Notes under the pieces: generated by a model
What the model saw: the letters and a program-made list of their open reading frames with translations, nothing else
Database searches by the model: none
What the model was told of the DNA's origin: nothing
Position numbers and translations under genes: made by a program
NCBI GenBank assembly: GCA_949283785.1
Contig: CASDTR010000029.1
Coordinates: forward strand, 20,401 to 84,400
Direction of reading: 5' to 3'
Length of the DNA: 64,000 nt
Origin: an uncultured Oscillospiraceae bacterium
GTDB lineage: Bacteria; Bacillota; Clostridia; Oscillospirales; Acutalibacteraceae
Shown: in pieces, positions 32,277 through 40,671 of the stretch
How positions within the stretch are numbered: position 1 is the first letter of the stretch
Layout: each line of letters begins with the position of its first letter

Positions 32277-33926
32277 TCAGATCTTGCCTGACAGGATTTT
32301 TCCGTTGTCGGAGTTAAAGCGGAAATGATGCGTTTCGCCGTTTTGCTCGTATTTTATCTCTATGATTTTCGGCAGTACATATTCCGCTTTGATTATTTTG
32401 ATTTCGTCTTTGGTGATAGTCTCTTTAAAATCTGCCAGCTGCTCCGCCGAATATTTATCTGTGTTATCGGAAATGAACAGCAGTCCGCCGAAGAGCTTGT
32501 TTATTTTGGCCACAAGCCTTCTCTGCTCTTCCTTCATGGAAATGTTATAGTCTCGCAGGAGGAAAACGTCGGGGTCGTTAAGGAATGCTCTGCCGTTAAG
32601 TTCTCGTCTGAAAACAGTGCAGTTAATTGTATTTTTTGTTGAAACGTCCTCGCGGTGCTTCATTTTTTCGTAGAGATTTGTTTTCCAGCTGAGACCTACG
32701 TCTGCGCCGATGCGGCAGAAATCCACTTTTCCGAAAGCAGGGGCAAGGGGAACGCCGCAGCCGAGAATGAGCTTATCTCCCACGCATTGGCGTATAAAGC
32801 TCATGGCCTCACACATAAGCTGACCTCTCGATTTTCCCTTGTTAGGCACTACGCAGGCGGCGTAGAGGAAATCGAGTTTTACCATGTCGTAGCCCCAGTG
32901 ATTAAGTATAACGTCGAAAAAGTTTTTGATGTATGCCGCGGCTTCGGGCACGGATATGTCGAGGGCATAGAAGCCGCCCCAGTTGCCGCCGCAGTTTACG
33001 GGATTTCCGTCGGAATCTTTTATGAGCCAGTCGGGATGCTCCTTTGCAACGACTGAATCAAGCTGACATCCGAAGGGAGCCAGCCACAGTCCCGCAAGCA
33101 TATTCTTTGAATGGATTTTATCGGCTATGGTCTTCATGCCGTTCGGGAATTTGGTTTCGTCAACGCTCAGCCAGTCGCCCACTGCGGTCTGGTAACCGTC
33201 GTCGATCTGGAAAATATCTATTTTCTCTCCCGTGGCGGCGAGAGCCTCTAGGTCGTCGGTGACAATCTGCTCGTTGATATTGGGATAATAATTATACCAT
33301 GTGGTGTACCCGCATTTGGGCGTCACGCGGGGACGCGGTATATTCATGGCGCGGAAATATCCGTCGAACACCTCGTCCATGGTTCCCTTCATGCGGAAAA
33401 GCTGGATGACCTTGTAGCCTTCATTTACGGTCACGCCCTCAAGGTCTTTTTCGATAATGACCTTTTTGTTTACCGTATCGAAGGTAACGGACGTAAAGCC
33501 GCATTTTTCCGTAAGTGAGCCGAAAATTTCAACGTTATCGCCCAGGCGCACATAGCCGTAGGACCAGCCGTAGAATATGCCGTTCCTTGCGGGATATTTT
33601 TTAAAGGAATAATCTCCCGCGTTGTGCATGGGATTTTTCATTATAACTTTTTTGCTCAGGGGATGAAGGCGGGTCATGGTTTCGGTTTTGAAATATTCGC
33701 GGCTGTCGGTCCAGGACTGATAGCCGTTTACGAATATGCGGCAGTTATCGTCGTATTCGTAATTGAAAATCACCTGGAATTTCTTGAATTTTATATCTCT
33801 GTTGGGCAGTATTTTAAGTGTAAGACAGTTGTCCTTTTCTTTTTTAATAACGGAAAAGTGTTTTGTTTCGGCTCCCGAGGCCTTGTATTCTATATCCGCG
33901 CAGGTGTATTCGGTTCTGATAATCAT
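32277..33926 (-). CDS. Alpha-galactosidase, glycoside hydrolase family 36-like
   Basis: 549 residues from the ATG at 33926 (AAAGGAG upstream; a 16-residue longer frame has none). An N-terminal beta-sandwich domain is followed by a TIM barrel with the GH36 series: TTWYNYYPNINEQIV, EKIDIFQIDDGYQ, GLWLAPFGCQLDS, nucleophile Asp in MVKLDFLYA, acid/base Asp in FCRIGADVG. A C-terminal beta domain completes the fold. It would remove terminal alpha-galactose from raffinose-type or host oligosaccharides in the cytoplasm, as there is no signal peptide. It is shorter than the typical 700-residue GH36 enzymes, like the compact subgroup. It is transcribed alone, toward repeat copy B. Confidence 0.82.
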   Translation of the reverse strand: MIIRTEYTCADIEYKASGAETKHFSVIKKEKDNCLTLKILPNRDIKFKKFQVIFNYEYDDNCRIFVNGYQSWTDSREYFKTETMTRLHPLSKKVIMKNPMHNAGDYSFKKYPARNGIFYGWSYGYVRLGDNVEIFGSLTEKCGFTSVTFDTVNKKVIIEKDLEGVTVNEGYKVIQLFRMKGTMDEVFDGYFRAMNIPRPRVTPKCGYTTWYNYYPNINEQIVTDDLEALAATGEKIDIFQIDDGYQTAVGDWLSVDETKFPNGMKTIADKIHSKNMLAGLWLAPFGCQLDSVVAKEHPDWLIKDSDGNPVNCGGNWGGFYALDISVPEAAAYIKNFFDVILNHWGYDMVKLDFLYAACVVPNKGKSRGQLMCEAMSFIRQCVGDKLILGCGVPLAPAFGKVDFCRIGADVGLSWKTNLYEKMKHREDVSTKNTINCTVFRRELNGRAFLNDPDVFLLRDYNISMKEEQRRLVAKINKLFGGLLFISDNTDKYSAEQLADFKETITKDEIKIIKAEYVLPKIIEIKYEQNGETHHFRFNSDNGKILSGKI

Positions 33927-34108
33927 ATTAAAGCTCCTTTCAAAAGGGAAATTGGTAAATTTTAACGTATACAAATAATTATAGGAAAAAAAGTATGACG
34001 TGTAAACAAAATTGCGGTCAAAAATACAAAATTATGGTTTTTTTGATAAATGTACAATTTTTGGTCTATTTTTTTTACGTCATAAAACGGTATTGATAAC
34101 TGTTTCAA

Positions 34109-34125
34109 TTGTGAATTATTCACAA
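34109..34125. promoter_or_regulatory. 17-nt perfect palindrome in the GH36-oadG intergenic region
   Basis: TTGTGAATTATTCACAA is a perfect 8+1+8 palindrome between divergent genes. It resembles Rex (TTGTGAA-N4-TTCACAA) and Crp/Fnr-type boxes (TGTGA-N6-TCACA) but the spacing is one base short for both. It may bind a dimeric regulator. The remaining bases of the 455-nt gap are AT-rich and hold the oadG promoter. Confidence 0.45.
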
Positions 34126-34298
34126 AACACTCTGCTGAATCCGCAAATAAAGAATATATGATAATTGCATTTGCGGCTTTAACGGGAGAAAAAGTCTAAA
34201 AGCTGTTAAAAAATTGTCAAATTTTCCCTTAATAGAACGGGCATCGTACGGTTATATTTATATAAATCGTCAAAAATAAAATTAATAGGCTGCTTCAA

Positions 34299-34327
34299 TT
34301 GAAAAAGCGACCGGATTATTATATAAT
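34299..34327 (+). promoter_or_regulatory. Promoter of the oadG-oadB operon
   Basis: TTGAAA (34299-34304) and TATAAT (34322-34327) with a 17-nt spacer. A small GGGC/GCCC hairpin follows in the leader before the ribosome site AGGAGG. Confidence 0.7.
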
Positions 34328-34381
34328 TGTAACCGATATTGCGGGCGTTAGCCCAACTGGATTACAGGAGGATGTATTTAT

Positions 34382-34780
34382 ATGGATTTGAACCTTTTCA
34401 CTGCCCTCTCGGCCCAGGCGACCCCCGATATGGGATTTGCGGGTCTGGTAACGGTTACGGGTATGTCTATTGTTTTCATTGTGCTTATTGTGCTGGTGCT
34501 CATATTTGACGTATTCGGCAGGATAATGGCAAGAGGAACAAAGGAAAAGAAGGAAAAGCCCGTTAAGGCCGCCCCGAAGGCTGCCGCTTCTCCCGCCGTC
34601 ACTGCCGCTCCCGCTCCCGCGGCGAACGGAGTTTCACCTGAAATCGTGGCGGTTATAGCCGCAGCTTTGGCACAGTACGGTGAAAAAGGCGTTATACGCA
34701 GTGTGCGTCCGGCCGTAAGACGCGGCGGAAGAAATCCGTGGGCCGTGGCCGGCATTATGGAAAATACAAGACAGTTTTAA
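34382..34780 (+). CDS. oadG: Na+-pumping decarboxylase gamma subunit (OadG-like)
   Basis: 132 residues. One N-terminal transmembrane helix (about 18-42, LVTVTGMSIVFIVLIVLVLIF), a Lys-rich stretch, an Ala/Pro linker (APKAAASPAVTAAPAPAANG), then a small helical end (SPEIVAVIAAALAQYG) and the tail RNPWAVAGIMENTRQF typical of OadG/MmdD-type subunits. It holds the alpha and beta subunits together in oxaloacetate or methylmalonyl-CoA decarboxylase complexes. It is directly followed by the beta subunit (34-nt gap). No alpha (carboxyltransferase/biotin) subunit is present in the window. Confidence 0.82.
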   Translation: MDLNLFTALSAQATPDMGFAGLVTVTGMSIVFIVLIVLVLIFDVFGRIMARGTKEKKEKPVKAAPKAAASPAVTAAPAPAANGVSPEIVAVIAAALAQYGEKGVIRSVRPAVRRGGRNPWAVAGIMENTRQF

Positions 34781-34814
34781 TGAGCGATTTAATTTTTAAA
34801 GGGGGCGCACTGCT

Positions 34815-36011
34815 TTGATAGCTGACTTTTTTCAGACCGTTGTTGATATTTTAAAGGGTTCCGGCTACGCCGCTTTGTTCACCGGCGACGGATACCTCAA
34901 TATAATTATGATATGCGTTGCATTCCTGCTGCTTTATCTCGGAATCAAGCGCGGCTTCGAGCCTTTGCTCATGGTTCCCATCGCATTCGGAATGCTCCTT
35001 GCAAACCTTCCTCTTGCTAACCTTGACGTCTCTTACCATTCGCTCAGTGAATTTGCGCAGCTTTTGCTGGCGGACGGCGCTGATGCCGAAAAGGCGGGAC
35101 TGCTGGATATACTGTATTTCGGCGTAAAAGCCGGAATTTATCCGCCCCTCATATTCATGGGTATCGGAGCCATGACCGACTTTGCTCCCCTTATCGCCAA
35201 CCCCAAGAGCTTCCTTCTGGGCGCAGCCGCTCAGGGCGGTATCTTCGTAACCTTCATAGCTGCCACAATGCTCGGCTTTGACCCTGCTCAGGCGGGCTCC
35301 ATTGCAATCATCGGCGGCGCCGACGGTCCTACCGCCATTTATGTAACCTCGATTCTTGCTCCTACGCTTCTCGGCTCAATCGCCGTGGCGGCATATTCCT
35401 ACATGGCCCTTGTGCCCGTTATCCAGCCGCCCATTATGAAGCTTCTCACTACTAAGAAGGAGCGTTCGGTGGTTATGGGAACACTCCGTCCCGTTTCAAA
35501 GACGGAGAAGATTCTTTTCCCCATTCTCGTAACCGTCGTCGTAACTCTTCTCCTTCCCGACGCGGGCTCCCTCGTGGGCATGCTCATGTTCGGCAACCTT
35601 CTTCGTGAAAGCGGAGTTACCGAGAGACTTTCAAAGACGGCTCAGAATGAGCTTATGAATATCGTCACAATATTCCTCGGACTTTCAGTAGGCGCTACTA
35701 CGAACGCCCAGAACTTCCTCACCTGGGAGACAATCCGCATAATCTTCCTCGGACTTGTGGCCTTTGCCTTTGCTACGGCATGCGGCGTCCTTCTCGGAAA
35801 GGTCATGTATCTTGTAACCGGCGGAAAGATTAATCCTCTTATCGGTTCCGCGGGCGTTTCGGCCGTTCCCATGGCCGCCCGTGTTTCTCAGAAGGTAGGT
35901 CAGAAGGAGAATCCCTCAAACTTCCTTCTCATGCACGCTATGGGTCCCAACGTTGCCGGTGTTATCGGTTCAGCTGTTGCGGCAGGCGTACTTCTCGCCC
36001 TTTGCAAGTAA
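34815..36011 (+). CDS. oadB: Na+-translocating decarboxylase beta subunit (OadB-like)
   Basis: 398 residues with about nine transmembrane helices. It couples decarboxylation of carboxybiotin to Na+ export. Conserved blocks: [69 protein letters not shown] (Na+/decarboxylation Asp), and [18 protein letters not shown] near the C-terminus. The start is TTG at 34815, preceded by AAAGGGGG. The substrate (oxaloacetate, methylmalonyl-CoA or glutaconyl-CoA) depends on the alpha subunit, which is elsewhere. It would add to the Na+ gradient used by the SSS symporter and NhaC in this window. Confidence 0.93.
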   Translation: MIADFFQTVVDILKGSGYAALFTGDGYLNIIMICVAFLLLYLGIKRGFEPLLMVPIAFGMLLANLPLANLDVSYHSLSEFAQLLLADGADAEKAGLLDILYFGVKAGIYPPLIFMGIGAMTDFAPLIANPKSFLLGAAAQGGIFVTFIAATMLGFDPAQAGSIAIIGGADGPTAIYVTSILAPTLLGSIAVAAYSYMALVPVIQPPIMKLLTTKKERSVVMGTLRPVSKTEKILFPILVTVVVTLLLPDAGSLVGMLMFGNLLRESGVTERLSKTAQNELMNIVTIFLGLSVGATTNAQNFLTWETIRIIFLGLVAFAFATACGVLLGKVMYLVTGGKINPLIGSAGVSAVPMAARVSQKVGQKENPSNFLLMHAMGPNVAGVIGSAVAAGVLLALCK

Positions 36012-36022
36012 GTTAAGCGATA

Positions 36023-36055
36023 AAACCGCAGTCTTCAAGGCTGCGGTTTATTTTT
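36023..36055 (+). terminator. Terminator of the oadG-oadB operon
   Basis: AAACCGCAG (36023-36031) pairs with CTGCGGTTT (36041-36049) across a 9-nt loop, followed by ATTTTTG. It lies 11 nt after the oadB stop. Confidence 0.9.
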
Positions 36056-36093
36056 GTTATCGTCAGCTTCTTAATGACGGAAAAAGAAAATTG

Positions 36094-36102
36094 TGGTATA
36101 AT
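36094..36102 (+). promoter_or_regulatory. Extended -10 promoter upstream of recD2
   Basis: TGGTATAAT is a perfect extended -10 element (TG-N-TATAAT) about 57 nt upstream of the recD2 start. No good -35 is visible, as expected for this promoter type. Confidence 0.55.
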
Positions 36103-36158
36103 ATTAAAATAATGTATAGATTCTCAGGCGTTTATTTTAATGAAGGGGAGGGAAAGAG

Positions 36159-38363
36159 TTGGAGCAGGAGATCGTAAAGCTCAGCGGAGTGGTTGAGGAT
36201 ATCACCTTTCGCCGCCCCGAAAACGGCTTTACCGTATTCGATATGGGCAGCGAAGGGGAGCTCATCACCGTTGTGGGAGTTATGCCGGAGCTTTCGCCGG
36301 GAGAAGAGATAAAAGTTTCGGGTCACTGGGATTTTCACCCCTCCTTCGGCAGACAGTTCCGCGCGGAGCTGTGTGAGCGCAGTATGCCCGCAACCTCTTC
36401 GGCAATGCTCAAATATCTTTCCTCGGGTGTCATAAAGGGAGTAAGAAGCGCGACGGCGGAAAAAATAGTTTCCGCTTTCGGCGACAAAACCTTTGAGGTC
36501 CTCGAAAATTCCCCGGAAGAGCTGGCAAAGCTTCCCGGTATAAGCCGTGACAAGGCAAAGAGCATAGGTGAGGAATTCCGCAAGCAGTTCGCCGTAAGGC
36601 AGGTCATGATATACCTTGAGCGGTACGGCATGACCGCAGGCGAATGTCTGAAGGTGTTCAGCGCCTTGGGCGTATGTGCCATTGAAAAAATAAACGAAAA
36701 TCCATATATACTGTGCAGGGAAGACATAAAAATCAGCTTTGACAGAGCCGACTCCATCGCCCAAAAGCTTGAAAATCCCGTCGATTCCTCCTTCCGTACC
36801 GACGCGGGAGTGCTGTACGTTGTAAAGCACAACCTTGATAACGGCCACACCTGCATTCCTCGAGATAAGCTCATTGAGCCCTCATCAATGCTTTTGGAGG
36901 CTGACCCCGACAGCATACAGAGGGCCATTGACCGCCTTGTGGCGTCGAAGGATCTGGTGTGCTGCAAATTGGGAGAGCGGGAGTTCCTTTTCCTGCCCTC
37001 GGCATATCGTGCGGAAATGAATATTTCCAGAAGGCTTGACGTGCTTTTAAAATTCCCGCCTGCGGGAAAGACGGGTGTTCAGAAGGATATTACAAAAGTG
37101 GAAATAGAGAGCGGCATAACCTTTGCCGACAAACAGCGTCTGGCCATATCAACGGCCGTTGAGAGAGGCGTGCTCGTGCTTACGGGAGGACCCGGTACGG
37201 GTAAAACTACCACCCTCAACGGAATACTGAGCCTTTACGAAAAGGACGGCCTGAACGTTGTTCTGGCGGCCCCCACGGGCAGGGCGGCAAAGCGCATGTC
37301 CGAGGTCACGGGACGGGAGGCGAAGACCATACATAGGCTCCTTGAGGTAAAATGGGAAGAGGGAGACCGCAAGACCTTTGCGAGAAATATCACGAATCCC
37401 ATTGAGGCCGACGCCCTTATTGTGGATGAGCTTTCCATGGTTGACATTTATCTTTTTTCTGCTCTTTTGGAGGCTCTGCCTCTGGGATGCCGCCTTGTGC
37501 TGGTAGGGGATTCCGACCAGCTGCCCCCCGTAGGCGCGGGAAATGTGCTTCACGATATTATAAAATCGGGACTGCTTCCTGTAGTTGAGCTGAAGGAGGT
37601 TTTCCGTCAGGCAATGGAAAGCCTCATAGTCACAAACGCCCACAGGATAGTCAGCGGCGAGATGCCTGTTCTCAACAGCATTGACAGCGACTTTTTCTAT
37701 ATGGAGCGGCGAAATCCCGTTTCTGCGGCTCAGACCGTGGCGCAGCTTTGCGCTGAAAGGCTGCCCAAGGCTTACGGCTATCGCCCCTTTGAGGATATAC
37801 AGATACTGTGCCCCTCAAAAATGGGGGAGCTCGGCACAAATAATCTCAACCGAATGCTTCAGGAAAGGCTCAATCCCCCCGAAAAGTTCAAAGAGGAATT
37901 GCAGTCGGGAGGCCGTGTTCTCCGTGAGGGAGACAAGGTCATGCAGACAAAGAACAATTACGACATTCCCTGGGAAAAGGCAGGGGAGAGCGGCATGGGC
38001 ATATTTAACGGCGACATAGGTGTTATCAGGACTATCAATATGGCGGGAGGCTATATCGAAATAGATTTTGACGACAGGAAGGCCGTTTATTCCGTTGAAA
38101 ACGCCACGGAGCTGGAGCACGCTTACGCTATCACGGTACATAAAAGCCAGGGCAGTGAATTTGAAGCGGTGATAATGCCCGTTTACGGTGCTCCGCCTAG
38201 GCTCAGCTACCGAAATCTGCTGTATACCGCCGTGACGAGGGCGAAGAAGATCATCGTCCTTGTAGGTCTTGCCTCACAGGTGGAGGCCATGGTAAACAAC
38301 GATAAAAAGACAAAGAGGTTTTCGGCGCTGGATCATTTTCTTACAGGTGATTACGAGGTATGA
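36159..38363 (+). CDS. recD2: RecD2 superfamily 1B DNA helicase
   Basis: 734 residues. The N-terminal OB-type domain (VVEDITFRRPENGFTVF) is followed by helix-hairpin-helix repeats (LPGISRDKAKSIGEEF), then the motor: Walker A TGGPGTGKTTT (near residue 345), APTGRAAKRMSEVTGREAKTIH (motif Ia), Walker B IVDELSMVD, LVGDSDQLPPVGAGNVL (motif III), and the C-terminal motifs YAITVHKSQGSEF and YTAVTRAKK. RecD2 is a 5'-3' helicase acting in repair outside RecBCD. The start is TTG at 36159, behind AAGGGGAGGG. Its stop overlaps comF by 4 nt. Confidence 0.94.
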   Translation: MEQEIVKLSGVVEDITFRRPENGFTVFDMGSEGELITVVGVMPELSPGEEIKVSGHWDFHPSFGRQFRAELCERSMPATSSAMLKYLSSGVIKGVRSATAEKIVSAFGDKTFEVLENSPEELAKLPGISRDKAKSIGEEFRKQFAVRQVMIYLERYGMTAGECLKVFSALGVCAIEKINENPYILCREDIKISFDRADSIAQKLENPVDSSFRTDAGVLYVVKHNLDNGHTCIPRDKLIEPSSMLLEADPDSIQRAIDRLVASKDLVCCKLGEREFLFLPSAYRAEMNISRRLDVLLKFPPAGKTGVQKDITKVEIESGITFADKQRLAISTAVERGVLVLTGGPGTGKTTTLNGILSLYEKDGLNVVLAAPTGRAAKRMSEVTGREAKTIHRLLEVKWEEGDRKTFARNITNPIEADALIVDELSMVDIYLFSALLEALPLGCRLVLVGDSDQLPPVGAGNVLHDIIKSGLLPVVELKEVFRQAMESLIVTNAHRIVSGEMPVLNSIDSDFFYMERRNPVSAAQTVAQLCAERLPKAYGYRPFEDIQILCPSKMGELGTNNLNRMLQERLNPPEKFKEELQSGGRVLREGDKVMQTKNNYDIPWEKAGESGMGIFNGDIGVIRTINMAGGYIEIDFDDRKAVYSVENATELEHAYAITVHKSQGSEFEAVIMPVYGAPPRLSYRNLLYTAVTRAKKIIVLVGLASQVEAMVNNDKKTKRFSALDHFLTGDYEV

Positions 38364-39070
38364 AAGAGCTTATCGCCAATATTATTTTTACAAAGAGATG
38401 TCCGTTCTGCGATCAGGTGATACTGCCTCGAAACGACTGCTGTAAAAGCTGTTTTGATAATCTGCCGTTTATTGAGGGAACAGCGTGCAAAAAATGCAGC
38501 ATGCCCTCCGATAAATGCCGCTGCGGCTCAGAAAAGCGGGAGTATGACGGAATGTGCGCACCTTTTTATTACCGCGATGAGGTCACTGAAGCTATTCACA
38601 GATATAAGTTCCGCGGAGAAAAAGCGATTGGGGCCTTTTTCGCCGAATATATGGCGGAGAGAATAAGAACCTGTTTTCCGGACAAAACTTTCCATATGAT
38701 CGTGCCCGTCCCTCTTTACGGGAAAAAGCTCAGGGAGCGCGGGTATAACCAGAGTATGATTCTCGCCCGCAAAATCGGCGCCATACTGAAAATACCTGTC
38801 AGCGACGTTATTTCAAAGGATTTTGATACGGCGCCTCAGCATTTGACGGCTGCTTCAAAAAGAGAGGGCAACGTTGCGGGTGTATTCAGCGTAAAGAAGC
38901 GTGAAATTGTAAGGGGTAAAACTATCCTTTTGTGCGACGATATAAAAACTACGGGCTTTACTCTCAGCGAATGCGCGAAGGTTCTTAAAATGTACGGCGC
39001 CGAAAAAGTTTACTGCGTGTGCGCCGCCGCAACGGCTCCCGGTATTGACAAAGACAGCGTGTTAAAGTAA
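38360..39070 (+). CDS. comF: ComF family phosphoribosyltransferase-like protein
   Basis: 236 residues. An N-terminal zinc finger with cysteine pairs (CPFCDQVI...CCKSCFDNLPFI...CKKCSMP...CRC) precedes a type I PRTase domain with VPVPLYGKKLRERGYNQS and the PRPP loop TILLCDDIKTTGFT. ComF proteins in naturally competent bacteria help move single-stranded DNA into the cytoplasm; many non-competent species also carry them. The ATGA overlap with recD2 links it to a DNA-repair helicase, which fits a shared role in processing DNA. It is followed closely by mreB. Confidence 0.92.
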   Translation: MKELIANIIFTKRCPFCDQVILPRNDCCKSCFDNLPFIEGTACKKCSMPSDKCRCGSEKREYDGMCAPFYYRDEVTEAIHRYKFRGEKAIGAFFAEYMAERIRTCFPDKTFHMIVPVPLYGKKLRERGYNQSMILARKIGAILKIPVSDVISKDFDTAPQHLTAASKREGNVAGVFSVKKREIVRGKTILLCDDIKTTGFTLSECAKVLKMYGAEKVYCVCAAATAPGIDKDSVLK

Positions 39071-39113
39071 CATATTCCTTTAGGGCAACGTGTTAGTGAA
39101 TGAAGGTGAATCA

Positions 39114-40157
39114 ATGGTAGGCAAGGGAATAGGCATTGACCTGGGTACGACCACCGTAATCATATATGTTTCCGGCAAGGGAATAGTGCTTTCGGAGCCG
39201 TCTGTGGTCGCAAAGAGCGGCGACGACGGAAGAATCATAGCCATAGGCTGCGAAGCGGGAAAAATGGTGGGTAAAAATCCCCGTTCCGTCAGAGTGATAA
39301 AGCCCATGGCGGACGGAGTTGTATCGGATTTTGAGGTTACGGAGCAGATGCTGGGATATTTTCTCCAGAAAGTTTGTGGGAACTCTATTTTTAAACCGCA
39401 TGTTATCGTCTGTATGCCCAGCACCGTGACGAATCTTGAAAAGAGAACCATTCTCGATGTTGTGACAAAATCGGGAGCGGGCAGCGCCTGCCTTATTGAG
39501 GAGCCTTTGGCTGCGGCGGTGGGAGCAGGTCTGGACGTGTCCCACCCCTTCGGAACCATGGTTGTGGATATAGGGGGAGGAACCTCCGATATTGCAGTTA
39601 TAACCATGGGCAGCATTGCAGTATCCGGTTCCATTAAAGTCGCTGGTAATAAGTTTGACCGAGCCATAATGAGGTATGTGCGAAATAAGAAAGGCATTCT
39701 GATAGGTGAACAGACGGCGGAGCTCATTAAAAAGACCGTCGGCTGCGCAGTGCCCAGAGAAGTGGAAATAGCCATGACGGCAAAGGGCAAGAACTATCTT
39801 ACGGGTATGCCTCAGAGCTTTGAGATAACGTCGGGAGAGGCCTTCAGGGCGCTCAGGTATCCCGTGCAGAAGATATATGAGGCTGTGCGTTCCGTTTTCG
39901 AGATGACTCCTCCCGAGCTTGCGGCAGATATAAGCAGCCAGGGGATAATCCTCACAGGCGGCGGCGCGATGCTTTACGGTATGGCGGATATAATGCGCAG
40001 AAAAACAGGTATCAACGCCGTAGTTGCCGATGACCCCATAAACTGTGTTGCAAAGGGTATGGGAGAAGCACTGATAAATTCATCGATCCTTACCGATAAC
40101 GGTTATGATTATAAGATCAGAGAGGAAGTTGTCGGCATTCAGGCTGAAGATTTTTAA
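39114..40157 (+). CDS. mreB: Rod-shape determining protein MreB/Mbl
   Basis: 347 residues of the actin/Hsp70 fold. Phosphate-1 loop GIGIDLGTTTVIIYV, GKNPRSVRVIKPMADGVVSDFEVTEQML, the helix IEEPLAAAVGAGLDV, phosphate-2 MVVDIGGGTSDIAVI and adenosine loop GIILTGGGAMLYG. It polymerises under the membrane and directs lateral wall synthesis. I start it at the ATG at 39114 with AAGGTGAA upstream rather than the GTG at 39090. It follows comF by 43 nt and may be co-transcribed with recD2-comF. No mreC/mreD genes follow, so this is likely a stand-alone Mbl-type paralogue. Confidence 0.93.
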   Translation: MVGKGIGIDLGTTTVIIYVSGKGIVLSEPSVVAKSGDDGRIIAIGCEAGKMVGKNPRSVRVIKPMADGVVSDFEVTEQMLGYFLQKVCGNSIFKPHVIVCMPSTVTNLEKRTILDVVTKSGAGSACLIEEPLAAAVGAGLDVSHPFGTMVVDIGGGTSDIAVITMGSIAVSGSIKVAGNKFDRAIMRYVRNKKGILIGEQTAELIKKTVGCAVPREVEIAMTAKGKNYLTGMPQSFEITSGEAFRALRYPVQKIYEAVRSVFEMTPPELAADISSQGIILTGGGAMLYGMADIMRRKTGINAVVADDPINCVAKGMGEALINSSILTDNGYDYKIREEVVGIQAEDF

Positions 40158-40220
40158 CTTGTTTAGTGATTTAAAAATAGAAAATATTACCATGAATGAT
40201 TTAAAATTAACAATTTATTC

Positions 40221-40249
40221 TTTACTTTGTTAAGGAATTATGCTATAAA
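40221..40249 (+). promoter_or_regulatory. Promoter of the PadR gene
   Basis: TTTACT (40221-40226) and TATAAA (40244-40249), 17-nt spacer, with a TG extension before the -10 (TGCTATAAA). Confidence 0.55.
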
Positions 40250-40280
40250 TGTATTGAAGCTTATAGAGAGGTGGTTATAA

Positions 40281-40604
40281 ATGACAATTAGAGACAATCT
40301 GAAAAAAGGCGCAGCGGAAATGGTGATTCTGCATATGCTCCAAAAAGAAGAGATGTACGGTTACCAGATAGCCCATGAGCTTGGTGAACTCAGCGGCGGT
40401 GACTTTACCCTTCAGGAAGGCTCCATGTATCCTACCCTTTACCGCTTGATTGAAGGCAACTATGTAGTTGACAGAAATGAAATTGTCAATAAGCGCCTTC
40501 GTAAATATTATTCGATTACGGATGAGGGACGTGAGCATCTGAAAGTTCTCGTTTCCGAGTTCAGAGCCGTTACAGCGGGAATTGAACGCATACTTGCAGA
40601 GTAA
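40281..40604 (+). CDS. PadR-family transcriptional regulator
   Basis: 107 residues, a winged helix of the short PadR type: MVILHMLQKEEMYGYQIAHELGELSGGDFTLQEGSMYPTLYRLIEGNYV, then the wing and the dimer helix (EHLKVLVSEFRAVTAGIERIL). Ribosome site GAGGTGG. PadR proteins usually repress a neighbouring transporter or membrane gene, but here the gene stands alone between mreB and the convergent patatin gene, so no target is evident. Confidence 0.92.
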   Translation: MTIRDNLKKGAAEMVILHMLQKEEMYGYQIAHELGELSGGDFTLQEGSMYPTLYRLIEGNYVVDRNEIVNKRLRKYYSITDEGREHLKVLVSEFRAVTAGIERILAE

Positions 40605-40611
40605 GAAAATC

Positions 40612-40645
40612 AAAAGCTCGGAGTAAGACCGAGCTTTTATTTTTG
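40612..40645. terminator. Bidirectional terminator between PadR and patatin genes
   Basis: AAAAGCTCGG (40612-40621), loop of 7, CCGAGCTTTT (40629-40638), then ATTTTTG. The A-run on the left gives a T-run on the minus strand, so it can serve both convergent genes. Confidence 0.9.
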
Positions 40646-40671
40646 TTTTGACAGTATTATATTTTACACTT

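Noticed and set aside
34109-34125. A definite Rex operator
   Set aside because: The centre is three bases rather than four, so it is only reported as a palindrome.
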